Below, in pieces: positions 6,511-9,316 of a stretch of DNA of 9,316 nucleotides. The notes under the pieces were generated by a model that saw only the letters and a list, made by a program, of their open reading frames with translations, did not search any database and was not told the DNA's origin. The translations under genes were made by a program, and so were the position numbers. Source of the stretch: a bacterium (lineage in GTDB: Bacteria > Planctomycetota > JACOTG01 > JAUIME01); the NCBI GenBank assembly GCA_030433195.1, contig JAUIME010000149.1:1-9316 (forward strand), read 5' to 3'. Positions within the stretch are counted from its first letter, which is position 1. Each line of letters starts with the position of its first letter.

Positions 6511-7962
6511 ATGAAGACGACGACACAGGAATACCGATTCGAACGAGGCGACTTTCGACGCGCGATCCGCGCGGTGCTCCTCGTAGCGGGGGTGACGGCA
6601 GGATTCACGCTCGGAGGAGCGTCGGTCGCGCGAGCTCAAGCCGACGCGCTTCTACGAGCTGTCGACTCGCCGATCAAGATGCAGCCGCAGTCGTACGCGG
6701 CCAACGAGGCCGTGAAGTGTTCGTTGCCGCTGCCGGCGTCGGCGGCGCTGTTCGGGACCGACACGAAAGGCGCGGTCAGCACCGGCGGTGGATCGTGCGA
6801 GATCATCACGAACGAGCTGTTCAGCCCGTTTCGCGTGTTCCGCACGGACTGTACGTTGACGCCGCTTTCGACGTGGTCGTCGGCCGGTATCGTCGGTTTG
6901 ACGGTCACGGGGATCGCGTTCCCGAACGCAGGGGCGGGAACGTACTGGCAGGTCGACCCCTTCGGCGGGGCCGTCATCACCGAGTTCACGACGGGAACGG
7001 GCGTTCCGACGGGCAACAACCTGCCGACGCCGGCGGGCGGCTCGGTCTGGGGTTCGCTGGTCTTCGACGACAATCTCCCGGGCGAGATCTTGTGCATCAA
7101 CGAGATCGCGCTCGATGCCACCACGTGCATCGATGCGAATGCAGGCGGCGTGGTGGTGTGTACGTACCCGAACTCCGACAACTCGGGCGGCGCGGGCGCG
7201 TTCGGCAACGGTACCGGCGATGCGGTGAACCCCGGTGACTGCTCCGGGCAAACGCTCGTGAACGCCTCGGGAACGATCACCGAAGCACAGGTGACTCGTG
7301 TCGGCCAATACGACTGCACGGGAGCCGATCCCGCTTGCGCGGACCGCTGGTCTACCGCGGTCACGGCTTCGACGTTCATCAATGGAATCGAGGAGTTCCC
7401 GTACCACTCGGATCGCGCACTCGTGGCGATCGACAACGTGACATCGGTGATCTTCATCTTGTCGCAGCCGGTCGGGATCGCCGACTGTCAGGACATCGAT
7501 GCCGACATGGACGTCGTCTGGGTCAACGGCAGCCAGGGGGGCGGGGGCTTTGTCGTCAACGTCAACGTCAACGCGACGCTCGCCGTCGCGGTGCGCAAGA
7601 CGTCGGCTGGCAACGGTCGATTCATCCATCACATGAATGCCGGGATACCCAACTCTTCGACGGTGGGGGCCTTGTTCGATCTCGGGAATCGATGCTTCCC
7701 GTTCTTGGGCGGATCTCCGGCCGTGATCGAGAACAATGTCGGCAAGACGGGTCTCGTAGGGGCGTCGAACTACTTCGGTGCGGCGATCAGCGATCCCGCG
7801 AAGGCGCCGACCTTCCTCGCGTCGCTGCTGCAGCCCGCGATCGACGTCACGAATCTCCCGGCTGGCGTGTCCTTCACGCATCAACTCATCGCAGTGAACT
7901 CCGCGTCGAGCTCGGCGAAGGGCGGCTCGCTGTCGAATGCGGTGGTCATGACCATGAACTGA
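6511..7962 (+). CDS. Exported cysteine-rich protein of unknown function
   Basis: The protein has 483 residues. I do not recognise its family. A Sec signal peptide is clear: an unusually long charged N-region (1-20), a hydrophobic core (about 21-37) and a likely cleavage site after ARA at 40-42. The mature part is rich in Gly, Ala, Val, Thr and Asn, has little charge, and looks beta-rich. It contains 11 cysteines, most in the first two thirds, which suggests disulfide bonds and an extracytoplasmic location. A QGGGG stretch and a short VNVNVN run occur near residues 342-354. There is no C-terminal membrane segment or sorting motif I can identify. The start lies 2 bases past the kinase stop with a good ribosome site, so it is probably made together with the kinase. 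It may be a ligand, partner or surface component controlled by the sensor; this is inference only. Confidence 0.85.
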   Translation: MKTTTQEYRFERGDFRRAIRAVLLVAGVTAGFTLGGASVARAQADALLRAVDSPIKMQPQSYAANEAVKCSLPLPASAALFGTDTKGAVSTGGGSCEIITNELFSPFRVFRTDCTLTPLSTWSSAGIVGLTVTGIAFPNAGAGTYWQVDPFGGAVITEFTTGTGVPTGNNLPTPAGGSVWGSLVFDDNLPGEILCINEIALDATTCIDANAGGVVVCTYPNSDNSGGAGAFGNGTGDAVNPGDCSGQTLVNASGTITEAQVTRVGQYDCTGADPACADRWSTAVTASTFINGIEEFPYHSDRALVAIDNVTSVIFILSQPVGIADCQDIDADMDVVWVNGSQGGGGFVVNVNVNATLAVAVRKTSAGNGRFIHHMNAGIPNSSTVGALFDLGNRCFPFLGGSPAVIENNVGKTGLVGASNYFGAAISDPAKAPTFLASLLQPAIDVTNLPAGVSFTHQLIAVNSASSSAKGGSLSNAVVMTMN

Positions 7963-8008
7963 TCGCGGCGGGCAGGGGCGTTCCTCGCGTCGACGGGGGT
8001 GTTGCGGG

Positions 8009-8037
8009 TTGTCTCGGGATCGGGGCCGAATTAGAAT
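8009..8037 (+). promoter_or_regulatory. Sigma-70-type promoter of the transketolase-like gene
   Basis: TTGTCT (8009-8014, 4 of 6 consensus) and TAGAAT (8032-8037, 5 of 6) are separated by exactly 17 bases. The -10 stands out as an A/T-rich patch in GC-rich DNA and lies about 55 bases before ATG 8092. No clear terminator hairpin for the preceding gene was found in 7963-8008. A ribosome site AAGG (8079-8082) lies nine bases before the ATG. Confidence 0.6.
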
Positions 8038-8091
8038 CACGGCTTCCCCGGGATCCCCCGAAACCCCATCCTTTGACGAAGGTACGACACC

Positions 8092-9316
8092 ATGCCCACG
8101 AGTGCGGACGCTGGCACGACGGTGACCATCCATCAGGCGCGCGCGACACGGACCCGCGAGGCGCTCGCGGTCCCGCTTCCCGAGTACTCCAAGGAGTTCA
8201 TGGAGGACGTCGCGTTCCTGACCGCGATGACCCTGTCGACGCTCGGGAACTACGCGCAGACCGGTCACTTCGGCGGGCCGCTCTCGTACACGCCCTACAA
8301 CGTCGCGCTGCACCTCGGCGGGCGCGAGCTCGGCGGCATGGTGTACGACATTCGCGAGCCGAAGCACCCGTACAACGACAAGTTCATGCTCGCGGGCGGG
8401 CACTGCATCCCCACGTGCTACGCGCTGTGGATGGTGCTCTACCAGTCGCTGCTGAACCAGCACGAGGCGACCGGTGACGATCGCTTCACGTTCGATGCCG
8501 AGAAGGCGATCCTGCCGATCGACGCGCTCGCGTTCCGGCGCTCGCAAGACGTCGCCGATCGAATCCTCGAAGAGAACGGTCTCACGGATCATCCCGTGTT
8601 CGCGCAGGCGAAGCTGCGCGGCATCCGCTTCCTCGCCGGCCACGCCGAGACGACCGACGTCACCAACGACGTGAACGGCGGACCGTCCGGCGTCGGGCTC
8701 TCGACCGCGGCCGGCAAGGCGATGTTCTGGGACGTCGTCGGAGCCGATTCGTCGCTCAAGGTGTTCTGCCTCGAGGGCGAGTTTGCACTGACCGAAGGTC
8801 ACGCTCAAGAGCTCAAGACCGCGGCGCTCGCGCAGAAGGTCGGGAAGCGGCTGCGCATCATGATGTCGCAGAACAACGCGGGCATCGACGACTCGCTCAT
8901 CGGCGGCGTGATCGACAAGAAGTACGCCAAGGACTACGACTTCTCGAACCAGTGGGCGTCGTACGGATGGAACGTGCTCGACGTCGAAGACGGCTCCGAT
9001 TTCGATCAGCTCTTCGCGGCCTTGAAGGCCATGGAGGATTGGGACGAAAAGGATCGCCGCCCGATGATCATGATCGGTAACACGGTCAAGGGCTGGTGGC
9101 CGGAAGCGCACGGCGGCAAGATCGGCGACTCCGACATGATCGTCGGATACCCGAGCCATCCCTACGGCTTCAAGATGAACAGCGAGTACTACCAGGCGCT
9201 CGCGGGGACGTTCGAGACGGAGTACGTGGAGGAGTATGGGCGGACGCTCTGGGAAGCGCGCGGCGGCGACCTGCCGCTGGAGGACTACGTCGAGATCGTG
9301 GAGGGGCACCGCCAGC
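8092..9316 (+). CDS. Transketolase-like thiamine-diphosphate enzyme, 3' truncated
   Basis: The frame starts at ATG 8092 and is open to the right edge, giving 408 codons of a longer gene. It matches the N-terminal, diphosphate-binding half of the transketolase group. Seen in order are: a GNYAQTGHFGGPLSYTPYN segment equivalent to the family's SGHPG region; AGGHCIPTCYALW, with His104 in the place of the family's S-x-GH-x-x-P-x-L-Y-A; GHAETTDVTNDVNGGPSG from Gly183, in the place of the G-H-P-E to G-S-L-G-Q-G stretch; then LEGEFALTEG with Glu228 and NN at 261-262, in the place of the GDG-to-NN thiamine-diphosphate and magnesium motif; and GNTVKGWW later. The usual GDG reads LEGE and two extra residues precede the TEG, so substrate and activity are uncertain. 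It could be a transketolase, a ketoacid dehydrogenase E1 relative or a divergent family. It has its own promoter and looks metabolic and cytoplasmic. Confidence 0.82.
   Translation, partial: MPTSADAGTTVTIHQARATRTREALAVPLPEYSKEFMEDVAFLTAMTLSTLGNYAQTGHFGGPLSYTPYNVALHLGGRELGGMVYDIREPKHPYNDKFMLAGGHCIPTCYALWMVLYQSLLNQHEATGDDRFTFDAEKAILPIDALAFRRSQDVADRILEENGLTDHPVFAQAKLRGIRFLAGHAETTDVTNDVNGGPSGVGLSTAAGKAMFWDVVGADSSLKVFCLEGEFALTEGHAQELKTAALAQKVGKRLRIMMSQNNAGIDDSLIGGVIDKKYAKDYDFSNQWASYGWNVLDVEDGSDFDQLFAALKAMEDWDEKDRRPMIMIGNTVKGWWPEAHGGKIGDSDMIVGYPSHPYGFKMNSEYYQALAGTFETEYVEEYGRTLWEARGGDLPLEDYVEIVEGHRQ

Noticed and set aside
3644..6526. Very long open frame on the minus strand across the kinase gene
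   Set aside because: It mirrors the kinase gene in GC-rich DNA, where stops are rare; the + strand protein has all kinase motifs and the minus translation shows none.
7536..7572. G6 and G5 runs plus three GTCAAC copies in the exported-protein gene, a possible phase-variation tract
   Set aside because: The runs are short, interrupted and deep within the gene; GTCAAC repeats keep the frame, so on/off switching is unlikely.
8015..8055. CGGGATC repeated on both sides of the -10 element (8015-8021, 8049-8055)
   Set aside because: Seven-base repeats are common in GC-rich DNA and there is no symmetry that suggests an operator.
6652..9309. 885-codon minus-strand open frame
   Set aside because: It spans two well-supported + strand genes and the promoter between them; its Arg/Asp/His-rich translation is typical of antisense shadows.

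Overview
The window is high-GC DNA (my estimate is about two thirds G+C) with every convincing gene on the + strand. A reprolysin-like secreted metalloprotease, an ECF sigma factor paired with a membrane Ser/Thr kinase carrying kinesin-light-chain-type TPRs, and a small protein ending in an F-G-x-L-W-P motif together point to Planctomycetota. This is inference from gene content; no rRNA or other phylogenetic marker is present.

Layout: (1) 1-1956, a secreted zinc metalloprotease whose start lies left of the window. (2) 1957-2306, a 350-base gene-free stretch holding at least six strong stem-loops, some of which probably end the protease transcript. (3) 2307-3095, a hypothetical protein with a doubtful C-terminal tail; two tandem palindromes lie in that tail. 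(4) 3096-3183, an 88-base leader with a long-range inverted repeat that overlaps the sigma-factor ribosome binding site. (5) 3184-3861, an ECF sigma factor. (6) 3911-6508, a Ser/Thr kinase with one membrane segment and a C-terminal TPR region. (7) 6511-7962, an exported cysteine-rich protein of unknown function whose start is only 2 bases past the kinase stop. (8) 7963-8091, an intergenic region with a good sigma-70-type promoter. (9) 8092-9316, the N-terminal part of a transketolase-like thiamine-diphosphate enzyme that runs off the right edge.

The likely functional unit is 3184-7962: sigma factor, kinase and exported protein. No anti-sigma gene is visible, so the kinase may control the sigma factor directly, as proposed for kinase-linked ECF factors (the precedent is EcfP/PpkA2 of Vibrio). 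The predicted topology puts the TPR region outside the cytoplasm and the kinase inside. The adjacent exported protein could then be a ligand, partner or target of the sensor. The metalloprotease and the transketolase-like enzyme look like separate transcription units.
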